Origin: Streptomyces sp. CB02923
GTDB lineage: Bacteria; Actinomycetota; Actinomycetes; Streptomycetales; Streptomycetaceae
Assembly (NCBI RefSeq): GCF_001905005.1
Contig: NZ_LWKZ01000025.1
Coordinates: 558,001-622,000, forward strand
DNA: 64,000 nucleotides
Direction: 5' to 3'
Part shown: positions 40,346 to 48,288 of the stretch, piece by piece
Position numbering within the stretch: position 1 is the first letter of the stretch
Layout of the letters: each line of letters begins with the position of its first letter
Translations under genes and position numbers: made by a program
The notes under the pieces: generated by a model
The model's input: the letters and a program-made list of their open reading frames with translations, nothing else
The model's database searches: none
What the model was told of the DNA's origin: nothing

Positions 40346-42325
40346 TCACCCCCCGATACGCCCCCCGGCCGGCCCCTCGTCGCGGGCGAAGAGCTGGGTC
40401 AGGGTGCTGATCGTGTAGACGTCGGTGGACTCCTCGTCGACCAGGTGCATTTCGGTGAGCCGGTCCAGGCTGTCCTGGATGTCCTCCGGGGCGGAACCCG
40501 CGAGGGCCGCCGCGACGGACGCGTTCAGGTGCCCGTCGGCGTTGGCGGCGAGCGCGCTGAGCAGGCGCGCGTCGTCGGCCGAGAGGCGGGCCACGGACAT
40601 CCGCAGGGCCGCCGCGACGCCGGTGTCCTCGGCGGACAGCAGTGCCAGGCGCCGCCGTTCGTCCCGCAGGGCGGAGGCCAGGCGGGCCAGCCGCCAGCGC
40701 GGGCGGGCCGTCAGCTGTGCCGCGGCGGCGCGCAGGGCCAGGGGCAGCCCGTCGCACAGGGCGACCAGTTCCTGCGCGGCGTCCGGGTCGTCGGCGACCC
40801 GTTCCGCGCCGAGCATCGCCCCGAGGAGCGCGGTGCCCTCCGCCGCGCCGAGTGCCTGGAGGGCCACCGGGCGGGCGCAGTCGGTGGCGACCAGGCCGTC
40901 GAGGCGGCTGCGGCTGGTGACGACCGTCGCGCAGTGCGGGCCGCCGGGCAGCAGCGGCCGTACCTGGCCGGAGCTCTGCGCGTTGTCGAGGACGACGAGC
41001 AGCCGTCGTCCGGCGACCAGCGATCTGAAGAGCGCGGAGGCCGACTGGGCGGATGTCGGTACGCGTTCGGGGGGTGTGCCGAGCGCGAGCAGGAAGTCGC
41101 GGAGGATCTCGACGGGTTCGGCCGCCGCGCCCTCGTTGAAGCCGCGCAGGTCCGCGAAGAGCTGGCCGTCGGGGAAGGCCCCGGCGTACGCGTGGGACCA
41201 CTGCACCGCGCAGGCGGTCTTGCCGACGCCGGCCGGTCCGGTGACGACGGCGAGGGGGCTTTCGCCGGGGTCGGCGGACTGCACCACGGTGGTCAGTGCG
41301 GCGAGGTGCTGCTCGCGTCCGAGGAAGCGGGCGGGCGGCCGGGGCAGCAGCCGGGGCGCGGCGGGCTGCCCGGCGTTCCGGCCGGGGGAGCCGCCCGTGG
41401 TCCCGCGCCCGCTTTGGGCGGGTACGCGAGGGTCGTTGGCCGCGGTGTCACCGCCTCCGGCGGACGCGCGAGCGGCATCGGCGGAGTCGCCCTGGCGCCC
41501 GGTGCGCTGCGCGCCGCCCGCCGGTGCGGACGCGCCGCCCCGGCCGGTGGCCGCGTCTCCCTGTGCACGTCCCCCGGCTCCCGCTTCCTCCGCGCGCAGG
41601 ATCTCCTCGTACGCACCCTTGAGCCGTGCCCCCGGGCCGACGCCCAGTTCCTCGTCGAGCAGCCGCCGCGTCCGGTGGAACCACTCCATCGCGTCCGACT
41701 GCCGCCCCGTACGGAACAGCGCGCGCATCAGCTCGGCGACCATTCCCTCCCGCAGCGGGTTGTTGACCGCGGCCGTGTAGAGGATGGCCGCGGCCTGTTC
41801 GTGCTCGCCGAGGGCGCCGTGTGCGCGCGCCAGCGCCTCGGTCGCCGCCAGCCGCTGCTCTTCCAGGGCGTGCGCGGCGGCGGCGAACGGCGGGCTGGTG
41901 ACGGTGCCGGTGAGCGCGGGGCCGCGCCACAGTCCGAGCGCCTCGCGCAGCAGCGGCACCGCGTCGCCGGGCGCCGCCTCGGGGCGGGCCAGCGCGACCA
42001 GCTCCGCGAACCGGTGGGCGTCGATCAGCTCCTCGGGCAGGCGCAGCAGGTACGCCGAGCCGTGGGTGGCCAGTTCGATGCCGTACGCCTCGGCGCCGCC
42101 CCCGGCCAGCGTCGCGCGCAGCCGCGAGACATGGCCCTGGACGACCGTACGGGCGTGTTCCGGCGGCTCGTCCTCCCACAGGGAGTCGATCAACTGCTCC
42201 AGTGGGACGGTGGTGTTGGGCTGAAGCAGCAGCAGCGCCAGTACGCTGCGCCGCTTGGCGGGCCCGAGCGCCAGCTCACCGGTGCCGGTGGCGACGGAGA
42301 TCGTGCCCAGCAGGGTGAAGTCCAA
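40346..42325 (-). CDS. SARP-type regulator with BTAD and NB-ARC ATPase domains
   Basis: A 659-residue Streptomyces antibiotic regulatory protein-like activator. An OmpR-type DNA-binding domain (about 1-95; FTLLGTISVATGTGEL, RRSVLALLLLQPN), BTAD (about 100-245; HRFAELVALARPE, FHRTRRLLDEELGVGPG), a Gly/Ala linker, then NB-ARC with Walker A GPAGVGKTAC and LLVVLDNAQ. The C-terminal TPR block of AfsR is absent, so this is a short form. The start codon is TTG at 42325, two bases beyond the aminopeptidase stop (42327), with GGAGAG just ahead, so translation is coupled. Targets are unknown. The gene ends near a G6 tract where a -1 slip would add a tail. Confidence 0.87.
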   Translation of the reverse strand: MDFTLLGTISVATGTGELALGPAKRRSVLALLLLQPNTTVPLEQLIDSLWEDEPPEHARTVVQGHVSRLRATLAGGGAEAYGIELATHGSAYLLRLPEELIDAHRFAELVALARPEAAPGDAVPLLREALGLWRGPALTGTVTSPPFAAAAHALEEQRLAATEALARAHGALGEHEQAAAILYTAAVNNPLREGMVAELMRALFRTGRQSDAMEWFHRTRRLLDEELGVGPGARLKGAYEEILRAEEAGAGGRAQGDAATGRGGASAPAGGAQRTGRQGDSADAARASAGGGDTAANDPRVPAQSGRGTTGGSPGRNAGQPAAPRLLPRPPARFLGREQHLAALTTVVQSADPGESPLAVVTGPAGVGKTACAVQWSHAYAGAFPDGQLFADLRGFNEGAAAEPVEILRDFLLALGTPPERVPTSAQSASALFRSLVAGRRLLVVLDNAQSSGQVRPLLPGGPHCATVVTSRSRLDGLVATDCARPVALQALGAAEGTALLGAMLGAERVADDPDAAQELVALCDGLPLALRAAAAQLTARPRWRLARLASALRDERRRLALLSAEDTGVAAALRMSVARLSADDARLLSALAANADGHLNASVAAALAGSAPEDIQDSLDRLTEMHLVDEESTDVYTISTLTQLFARDEGPAGGRIGG

Positions 42326-42326
42326 C

Positions 42327-43622
42327 TCAGCTCTCCAGGAATGCCGTCATGGCGCTTGCCAGCAGGTGCGGGTCTTCGCTGCCGCACAGCTCGCGCGCCG
42401 AGTGCATCGACAGGATGGCGACACCGATGTCGACCGTGGCGATGCCGTGCCGGGCGGCGGTGATGGGCCCGATGGTGGTGCCGCAGGGCATCGCGTTGTT
42501 CGAGACGAAGGACTGCCACGGCACGCCGGCCCGCTCGCAGGCGTCCGCGAAGACCGCGCGGCCGCTGCCGTCGGTGGCGTAGCGCTGGTTGACGTTGACC
42601 TTCAGGATCGGTCCGCCGTTGGGCAGGGGGATGTGGCCGGGGTCGTGCCGCTCCGTGTAGTTGGGGTGCAGGGCGTGGCCGGTGTCGGAGGAGAGGCAGA
42701 CCGTCCCGGCGAAGGCGCGGGCGCGGTCCTCGTACACGCCGCCACGGGCGAAGACGGAACGTTCCAGTACGGAACCGAGCAGCGGGCCGTCGGCGCCGGT
42801 GTCGGACTGGCTGCCGTTCTCCTCGTGGTCGAAGGCGGCCAGTACGGGGATGTAGGGCGGCTCCTCCTGGGCCGTGGCGACCGCCGCCAGCGCGGCCGTA
42901 CCGGCGTGTACGGAGATCAGGTTGTCCATCCGCGGCCCGGCCACCAGCTCGCGGTCGCGGCCGAGGTAGGCGGGCGGCTCGATGCTGTGGAGCATCAGGT
43001 CCCAGCCGCGTATGTCGCCGGGCGCCGCGCCGATCTCCTCCTCGACGAAGGCGACGAGGTCGCCCTCGCGCACCTCGCCCAGACCCCAGATCGGTGTCAT
43101 ATGACGCTGCTTGTCCAGTTTGAGGCCGTCGGCGTTGACCGAGCGGTCCAGGTGGACGGCGAGCTGCGGCACCCGCATCAGCGCGCGGTCGACGTTGACC
43201 AGCCGGGTGCTGCCGTCGCGCAGCGTGACCCGGCCGCTCAGGCCCAGGTCGCGGTCGAGCCAGGTGTTGAGCAGGGTGCCGCCGTAGACCTCGACGGCGA
43301 CCTGGCGCCAGCCGCGGTGGCCGGTGTCCGGGATCGGCTTGACGCGCAGGTTGGGCGAGTCGGTGTGCGCGCCGACGATGCGGTACGGAGTGGCGGCCGT
43401 GGCGCCTTCCGGGACGTACCAGGCGATGATCGCGCCGCCGCGCAGGACGTACTTGCCGCCGCTCTCGCCGTCCCAGGCGTCGGTCTCGGCCACCTGCCGG
43501 AAGCCCGCTTTCTCCAGCCGCTCGGCCGCGTTGGCCACCGCGTGGTACGGCGAGGGGGCTGCGGCGAGGAAGGACATCAGGTCGTCGGTATGGCCGCGGT
43601 CGAAGCGGGCGGATTGGCTCAT
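42327..43622 (-). CDS. M18-family (aspartyl) aminopeptidase
   Basis: A 431-residue zinc aminopeptidase that removes acidic N-terminal residues from peptides in the cytoplasm. Metal ligands can be seen: His in VGAHTDSPNL, Asp in AGPRMDNLIS, Glu-Glu in FDHEENGSQS, Asp in DTGHALHP and His near SMHSARELCG. FLAAAPSPYHAV is the family N-terminus. The start is placed at the ATG at 43622 (MSQSARFDRG); the longer frame to 43889 adds Pro/Arg-rich non-family sequence. A SARP regulator is coupled downstream, which is an unusual pairing. Confidence 0.9.
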   Translation of the reverse strand: MSQSARFDRGHTDDLMSFLAAAPSPYHAVANAAERLEKAGFRQVAETDAWDGESGGKYVLRGGAIIAWYVPEGATAATPYRIVGAHTDSPNLRVKPIPDTGHRGWRQVAVEVYGGTLLNTWLDRDLGLSGRVTLRDGSTRLVNVDRALMRVPQLAVHLDRSVNADGLKLDKQRHMTPIWGLGEVREGDLVAFVEEEIGAAPGDIRGWDLMLHSIEPPAYLGRDRELVAGPRMDNLISVHAGTAALAAVATAQEEPPYIPVLAAFDHEENGSQSDTGADGPLLGSVLERSVFARGGVYEDRARAFAGTVCLSSDTGHALHPNYTERHDPGHIPLPNGGPILKVNVNQRYATDGSGRAVFADACERAGVPWQSFVSNNAMPCGTTIGPITAARHGIATVDIGVAILSMHSARELCGSEDPHLLASAMTAFLES

Positions 43623-43961
43623 GGTTTCAGCATAAGGACTGCCGGGAGCCCTTCCCCCGTATACGAATCCCCACGCATCACGGTATGGGAACCTCACGGC
43701 CCGCCGGGCGGGCAGCGGCCCGGCACCTGAGTGCGGTGGCGGATGAACTCCAGCCGTACGGCGCGGGCCGGTCCGGTGACCCGGGCACGGCGGCCCGCCG
43801 GACGACGATGCCCGCCTCCCCGGGGGATGGGAGGCGGGCAACGCCAGTCTGGCGCGCTTGTCTGAGAAGGGTGTGAGAGCGTTTCGCACAGCGCTTTTTT
43901 CGGACGTGCCTTAAGCCGCCCTTAGAACGCCCGCAGCACGCGCCCTGCCTCTCGGGTCACC
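43623..43961. other. Intergenic region, aminopeptidase / acyl-CoA dehydrogenase
   Basis: A 339-base gap between two minus-strand genes. It contains the hairpin described separately (43809-43840). The part next to the aminopeptidase is presumably its promoter; no clear boxes were found. No gene is supported. Confidence 0.5.
43809..43840 (-). terminator. Hairpin after acyl-CoA dehydrogenase gene
   Basis: TGCCCGCCTCCC and GGGAGGCGGGCA form a perfect 12-bp stem with an eight-base loop, about 120 bases past the stop of the minus-strand acyl-CoA dehydrogenase gene. A tract of six T's at 43895-43900 lies nearer the gene but is not joined to the stem. Confidence 0.6.
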
Positions 43962-45788
43962 TCAGAACGCGGCCTCGTCCAGCTCCATCAGCGACTGGTC
44001 GACGGTCTCGGCCAGGCCACGCTGCACGGATACGGCCGGCAGCACGTTGTGCGCGAAGAACTTCGCCGCCGCGATCTTGCCCTCGTAGAACGGCTTGTCC
44101 TTGCTGGAGGCGCCCGCCAGCTTCTCGCTGGCGACCGCGGCGCCCTTCAGGAGCAGGTAGCCGATGACGACGTCGCCGGAGGCCATCAGCAGGCGGGTGG
44201 TGTTCAGCCCCACCTTGTAGATGGACTTCACGTCCTTCTCGGTCCCGGCCAGGTCGGTCAGCATCGCGCCGACGATCGCCTCCAGGTCGGCGGCGGCCTG
44301 GGCCAGCTCGCCGCGGGCCTCCTCCAGCGCCTCGCCGCCGACGGCCTCCGCGAGGAACTTCTTGATCTCCTCGGAGAGCGCGGTCATCGCCTGGCCCTGG
44401 TCACGGACGATCTTCCGGAAGAAGAAGTCCTGGCCCTGGATGGCGGTGGTGCCCTCATAGAGGGTGTCGATCTTGGCGTCGCGGATGTACTGCTCGATCG
44501 GGTACTCCTGGAGGTACCCGGAGCCGCCGAAGGTCTGCAGCGACTGGGCGAGCTGCTCGTAGGACTTCTCCGAGCCGTAGCCCTTGACGATCGGCAGCAG
44601 CAGGTCGTTCAGGCGGGTCGCGGCGGAGGCGTCCTCGCCCGCGGCCTCCTTGGCGAGGATCTCGTCCTGGACGGTCGCGGTGTAGAGCACCAGGGCGCGC
44701 ATGCCCTCCGCGTACGCCTTCTGCGTCATGAGCGAGCGGCGCACGTCGGGGTGGTGGGTGATGGTGACGCGCGGCGCGGTCTTGTCGGTGAAGGCGGCCA
44801 GGTCCGGGCCCTGCACGCGCTCCTTGGCGTACTCCAGGGCGTTGAGGTAGCCGGTGGAGAGGGTGGCGATGGCCTTCGTGCCGACCATCATCCGCGCGAA
44901 CTCGATGATCTTGAACATCTGGCGGATGCCGTCGTGCTTCTCGCCCAGCAGCCAGCCCTTGGCCGGGCGGTTGGCGCCGAAGGTCATCTCGCAGGTGTTG
45001 GAGGCCTTCAGGCCCATCTTGTGCTCGACGTTGGTGGCGTAGGCGCCGTTGCGCTCGCCCAGCTCGCCGGTCTCCCAGTCGAAGTCGTACTTCGGCACGA
45101 TGAACAGCGACAGACCCTTGGTGCCCGGACCGGCACCCTCGGGGCGGGCGAGCACGAAGTGCACGATGTTCTCGGACATGTCGTGCTCACCGGAGGTGAT
45201 GAAGCGCTTCACGCCGTCGATGTGCCAGGAGCCGTCCGCCTGCTGCGTGGCCTTGGTGCGGCCGGCGCCGACGTCCGAGCCCGCGTCGGGCTCGGTCAGC
45301 ACCATGGTGGAGCCCCACTGCCTGTCCACCATCAGCTGGGCGATCCTGTGCTGCTCCTCGGTGCCCTCCTCGTGCAGCACACCGGCGAAGGCCGGGCCGG
45401 AGGCGTACATCCAGATCGCCGGGTTGGCGCCCAGGATGGTCTCGGCGAAGGCCCACAGCAGGGAGCGCGGCGCGGTGGTGCCGCCGATCTCCTCCGGGAT
45501 GCCCAGACGCCACCACTCGGCGTCCATGTACGCCTGGTAGCTCTTCTTGAAGGTGTCGGGCACCGGCGCGGTGTTGGTGTCCGGGTCGAAGACCGGCGGG
45601 TTGCGGTCGGTGTCGGCGAAGGAGTCGGACAGCTCGTTCTCGGAGAGCCGGGCGATCTCGCTCAGCACGCTCTTGGCGGTGTCGACGTCCATCTCCGCGA
45701 ACGGTCCGGTGCCGTACACGCTGTCGCGGCCGAGCACCTCGAAGAGGTTGAACTCGATGTCGCGGAGATTCGACTTGTAGTGGCCCAT
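43962..45788 (-). CDS. Acyl-CoA dehydrogenase, large (about 600-residue) type
   Basis: A 608-residue FAD enzyme for the first step of beta-oxidation, of the larger FadE5/DmdC-like class with an extra C-terminal domain. MVLTEPDAGSDVGAGRT is the FAD/substrate region, HKMGLKASNTCEM the second, and the catalytic Glu lies in DTLYEGTTAIQGQDF. GSGYLQEYPIEQYIRDAKI is typical. The ATG at 45788 has GGAG upstream. A TetR-type palindrome (TACCG-GT-CGGTA) lies about 90 bases upstream, so a fatty-acid-responsive repressor is probable. The chain length of the substrate is not known. Confidence 0.92.
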   Translation of the reverse strand: MGHYKSNLRDIEFNLFEVLGRDSVYGTGPFAEMDVDTAKSVLSEIARLSENELSDSFADTDRNPPVFDPDTNTAPVPDTFKKSYQAYMDAEWWRLGIPEEIGGTTAPRSLLWAFAETILGANPAIWMYASGPAFAGVLHEEGTEEQHRIAQLMVDRQWGSTMVLTEPDAGSDVGAGRTKATQQADGSWHIDGVKRFITSGEHDMSENIVHFVLARPEGAGPGTKGLSLFIVPKYDFDWETGELGERNGAYATNVEHKMGLKASNTCEMTFGANRPAKGWLLGEKHDGIRQMFKIIEFARMMVGTKAIATLSTGYLNALEYAKERVQGPDLAAFTDKTAPRVTITHHPDVRRSLMTQKAYAEGMRALVLYTATVQDEILAKEAAGEDASAATRLNDLLLPIVKGYGSEKSYEQLAQSLQTFGGSGYLQEYPIEQYIRDAKIDTLYEGTTAIQGQDFFFRKIVRDQGQAMTALSEEIKKFLAEAVGGEALEEARGELAQAAADLEAIVGAMLTDLAGTEKDVKSIYKVGLNTTRLLMASGDVVIGYLLLKGAAVASEKLAGASSKDKPFYEGKIAAAKFFAHNVLPAVSVQRGLAETVDQSLMELDEAAF

Positions 45789-46100
45789 GGGTACGGCTCC
45801 GTAAGGTTCGGGAGGAGACCCAGCGCCCGGGAGCGAGGGACCTCAAAAACGCAATACCAGCAAGTAGCTACGATGATGCTACCGGTCGGTAATAAGAAGC
45901 AACCCCTGACCGCCCATCTGTGACGAGCGTCCCTGGGCACCGCCAGGGTCCCTGCCGTAGACATGCCAGGCCGCGGGACCCTTTCTCTGTGCCCCTTCTG
46001 CCGGGCCGATCAGCCCTTTCGGGCATCCGGGAAGCCGTACGGGTCCTCCGTTCGCGCCCGTGCGGCCCTGCCCTTACGCCCCTATGGCTCCCCCAAGCCC
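45789..46100. promoter_or_regulatory. Upstream region of acyl-CoA dehydrogenase, with operator
   Basis: TACCG-GT-CGGTA (45880-45891) is an inverted repeat in an AT-richer stretch (cgatgatgctaccgg...aataagaag). It resembles sites of TetR repressors that control fatty-acid genes. The remaining bases up to 46100 hold no supported gene and form the region after the MmpS-like gene's end. Confidence 0.6.
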
Positions 46101-46538
46101 CTACGGCCACTTCTGCGACGTGTCACTGGCGGTCACCCGGCACACGGCGGGCTTGCCGGGCCCGGGGGACCGCCCCGCGGCGACCTGGCGCTCGCCGTCC
46201 AGCAGAATCCGGCAGGAGGCCGTGCCGTCCCCGGCCGGCCGCACCTCCACTCGCGCCTCCTCGCCGCCGCCCACGGTCACCGACTTCCGCCAGGGCAGCC
46301 GTGTCCCGCCGAGCCGCTCCTCGGATTGGCCGTCGCCGGGCGTGTGCCGGTAGCGCACCCCGTCGGCGTGCGGCGGCCCGCCGGTGGAGGTGGCCTCGTA
46401 CGTCAGGGACCAGGCGATCTGCGCCTGCTTGAGCTGGAGGGCGCCGAAGAGCATCAGCCCGCAGGCGGTCACGGCGGTCAGGGTGAGCAGCACGCCGCCG
46501 CGGGTGATGCGCGGCTTCGGGCGGTCGCGGTCGGTCAT
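46101..46538 (-). CDS. MmpS-like single-pass membrane protein
   Basis: A 145-residue protein: basic cytoplasmic start (MTDRDRPKPRITRGG), one membrane segment (VLLTLTAVTACGLMLFGAL), then an outside beta domain. TRLPWRKSVTVGGG, SCRILLDGERQ and the paired cysteines (ASC, AVC) follow the MmpS pattern of mycobacteria, where MmpS proteins assist MmpL lipid/siderophore transporters. No MmpL gene is adjacent. The start at 46538 is chosen from the membrane segment spacing. A helper role for some export system is plausible but unproven. Confidence 0.7.
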   Translation of the reverse strand: MTDRDRPKPRITRGGVLLTLTAVTACGLMLFGALQLKQAQIAWSLTYEATSTGGPPHADGVRYRHTPGDGQSEERLGGTRLPWRKSVTVGGGEEARVEVRPAGDGTASCRILLDGERQVAAGRSPGPGKPAVCRVTASDTSQKWP

Positions 46539-46580
46539 CGGTGAGTGGCCTCGTCGGTCGGGCGGGCAGGCGGCTTCGGG

Positions 46581-46630
46581 CGGATGTGGGCGGATGTGGG
46601 CAGGTGCGGGCGGGTGCGGCCAGGTGCGGG
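46581..46630. repeat. 10-bp tandem repeat, five units, in divergent promoter
   Basis: ggatgtgggc twice, then aggtgcgggc, gggtgcggcc, aggtgcgggt. The exact 10-base period is close to one helical turn. It lies between the divergent MmpS-like and SseB genes. Confidence 0.8.
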
Positions 46631-46689
46631 TCCCCTCCAACGTAGCGGGGCGCTTCCCGCGGAGCGGCGTATGTGCCGCGCCGACTCAG

Positions 46690-46695
46690 TACGCT
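46690..46695 (+). promoter_or_regulatory. -10 box of a leaderless SseB transcript
   Basis: TACGCT, then seven bases to the ATG at 46703. No ribosome site precedes the ATG. This spacing puts the transcription start on the start codon. No consensus -35 is visible. Confidence 0.45.
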
Positions 46696-46702
46696 GTGCC
46701 GC

Positions 46703-47173
46703 ATGTACGGCTACGACCAGAACGCGGGCGCCGGGCAGCAGCAGTACGGTGCGCCCCCGCCGCAGCACCCGGCCCCCGGCGGCTACGGCGAGCAGCCCCT
46801 CTACCCCGAGCCGTCCCCGCCCTCCCTCGCCGACGCGGTGCGGGCCTTCACCACCGGCTCGATGTCGGCGGAGGACTTCCAGGGCATCTTCTCCACCTCC
46901 AAGGTCTACTGCCCGCGTGGCGACAACCCCGGGTTCCTGGCGCTGCACAACACCCAGCAGCCGGTCATCCCGATGTTCACCTCGCTCAAGGAGCTGCGCC
47001 GGTACGCGGGCAAGGAGTCCAAGTACTTCGTGATCACCGGCGCCGAGGTGCTGGACCTGCTGCCCACCGGCTACGGCTTCGTCCTGGACATGGAGGGCGA
47101 CCACCGCATGGTCTTCGACGCCAAGTCGGTGGAGCAGATGGTCGACTTCGCGATGCGCCGGATGTACGGCTGA
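46703..47173 (+). CDS. SseB-family protein
   Basis: A 156-residue protein with a Gln/Pro/Tyr-rich start (MYGYDQNAGAGQQQYGAPPP) and an SseB N-terminal domain (about 42-150; DAVRAFTTGSMSAEDFQGIF, VIPMFTSLKELRRYAG, YFVITGAEVLDLLPTGYG). SseB-type proteins are associated with serine-enhancer/secretion functions in enterobacteria, but the role in Streptomyces is unknown. The last seven codons and the stop are the first unit of a 27-28-bp tandem array that runs on for 80 bases. The ATG at 46703 is favoured by the leaderless promoter. Confidence 0.82.
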   Translation: MYGYDQNAGAGQQQYGAPPPQHPAPGGYGEQPLYPEPSPPSLADAVRAFTTGSMSAEDFQGIFSTSKVYCPRGDNPGFLALHNTQQPVIPMFTSLKELRRYAGKESKYFVITGAEVLDLLPTGYGFVLDMEGDHRMVFDAKSVEQMVDFAMRRMYG

Positions 47174-47256
47174 GCCGCGTATGCGCCGGATGTGCGGCTG
47201 GGCCGCGGTGCGCCGGGTGGACGGCTGGGCCGCGGTGCGCCGGGTGGATGGCTGAC
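47153..47256. repeat. 27/28-bp tandem repeat growing from the SseB gene end
   Basis: Units start at 47153, 47181, 47208 and 47235. The first (28 bases) contains the last six codons and stop of the SseB gene. The next are 27 bases long, so they keep one frame among themselves and would encode MRRMCGWAA, VRRVDGWAA and VRRVDG-stop, but shifted relative to the gene. Confidence 0.9.
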
Positions 47257-47312
47257 GTCCGCCCGGGGCGGCGGTGCCCGGCGCCGCCGCGCTTGCCCCG
47301 GCCCCCGGCCCG

Positions 47313-48083
47313 TCACTCCAGTCCGGTCTGCGCCTTCGCCACCAGCTCTCCGTTGGCGAAGGTGAGCGCGGCGCTGCCCAGCCCGTCGGCGGCGTTGCAG
47401 CTGTAGACGGTGGCGGAGCTGCCCGCCATGTCCACATCGGAGTTCTTCTCGCACGTCCCGGCGATGGCCAGCGCCTCCTTCTCGGTCATCCCGTTCCGCA
47501 GCCGGTCGTACTTCTCCTTCGTCATCGTCCCCTTCCGCGCCTCCGCGCCGCCGAGCCCCACCTGGCCCTTGGCGGCCAGCTTCCCGTTGGCGAAGGTGAA
47601 CGTCGCCGAGCTGAAGGATTCGGCTCCCGGGCAGGTCAGCACCTTGCCGCGGACGCCCGCCACCTCGTTCTCCGCGGAGGACTCGCACGGGCCGGTGATC
47701 GCGGTGACCTGCTGTTCGGTCATGCCCGCACGGATCCGGTCGTACAGCTCCTTGGTGACCTTGCCCTGCCCGGCGGACGCGGAGGGGCCGGCCGAGCCGC
47801 CGCCCTCCTTCGCGCCGCCGTCGGAGCCGCCGACGGCGTTGACCATGACGAGGACGGCGACCAGCGCGATCACCGCCCCGACGGCCGCGGCGATTCCGCA
47901 GGTCAGACAGCCCTTGCGGCGGCGTTTGCGCGGGGGCGGTGGCGGCGGGGAGGCGTACGGCGGGGATGCGTACGGCGGGCCGGGCGATGCCGGCTGTCCT
48001 TGGCCCGAGGCGGCCGGGGGACCCTGGCCCGGCTGCCTCCACTCGTCGTTGCGGCCCGCGGGGTCCGGAGCGGATGCGCCCAT
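47313..48083 (-). CDS. Membrane-anchored protein with two BLIP-like repeats
   Basis: A 256-residue protein. A Pro/Gln/Ser-rich cytoplasmic part (1-57) with KRRRK stop signal precedes one membrane segment (about 61-84) and a Gly-rich spacer. Two homologous outside domains follow: residues 109-177 (VTKELYDRIRAGMTEQQV, Cys133, Cys151, FTFANGKLAAKGQ) and 187-255 (MTKEKYDRLRNGMTEKEA, Cys211, Cys229, LTFANGELVAKAQ). The two Cys pairs are each 18 apart and the repeats are exactly 78 apart. This is the design of beta-lactamase inhibitory protein (BLIP), which has two about-76-residue repeats each with a disulfide and a GMT motif. Target inhibition is not shown; it may bind an enzyme at the cell surface. 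The start is uncertain (48083 chosen). Confidence 0.75.
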   Translation of the reverse strand: MGASAPDPAGRNDEWRQPGQGPPAASGQGQPASPGPPYASPPYASPPPPPPRKRRRKGCLTCGIAAAVGAVIALVAVLVMVNAVGGSDGGAKEGGGSAGPSASAGQGKVTKELYDRIRAGMTEQQVTAITGPCESSAENEVAGVRGKVLTCPGAESFSSATFTFANGKLAAKGQVGLGGAEARKGTMTKEKYDRLRNGMTEKEALAIAGTCEKNSDVDMAGSSATVYSCNAADGLGSAALTFANGELVAKAQTGLE

Positions 48084-48249
48084 GCGGTCCAGGGTGCTCC
48101 TGCCGCGGCGCCCGGCGCGAGAGGTGTGCGCGTGCCGGAAGCGGTGCGCCGCCCACCGTTTCCGGGCACCCCCGTGACCAGCCCTTTTCCCGGCGGCGAC
48201 CGGTGGGTGGCCGGGCGGGAATGGCGGACGCCTTGCAGGTTGTTCAGGG

Positions 48250-48264
48250 TTCAACTAAGTTGAA
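48250..48264. promoter_or_regulatory. Operator-like palindrome before pirin gene
   Basis: TTCAAC-TAA-GTTGAA, a perfect six-base inverted repeat with a three-base centre, 24 bases before the pirin ATG. This type is common for MarR-family regulators of redox or aromatic-compound genes. No MarR gene is adjacent. Confidence 0.6.
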
Positions 48265-48288
48265 TGACGAACGACCGAGGAGGCCGTC

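Noticed and set aside
44049..45923. 624-codon plus-strand frame opposite the acyl-CoA dehydrogenase
   Set aside because: Antisense shadow of a strongly conserved enzyme; the product has no domains.
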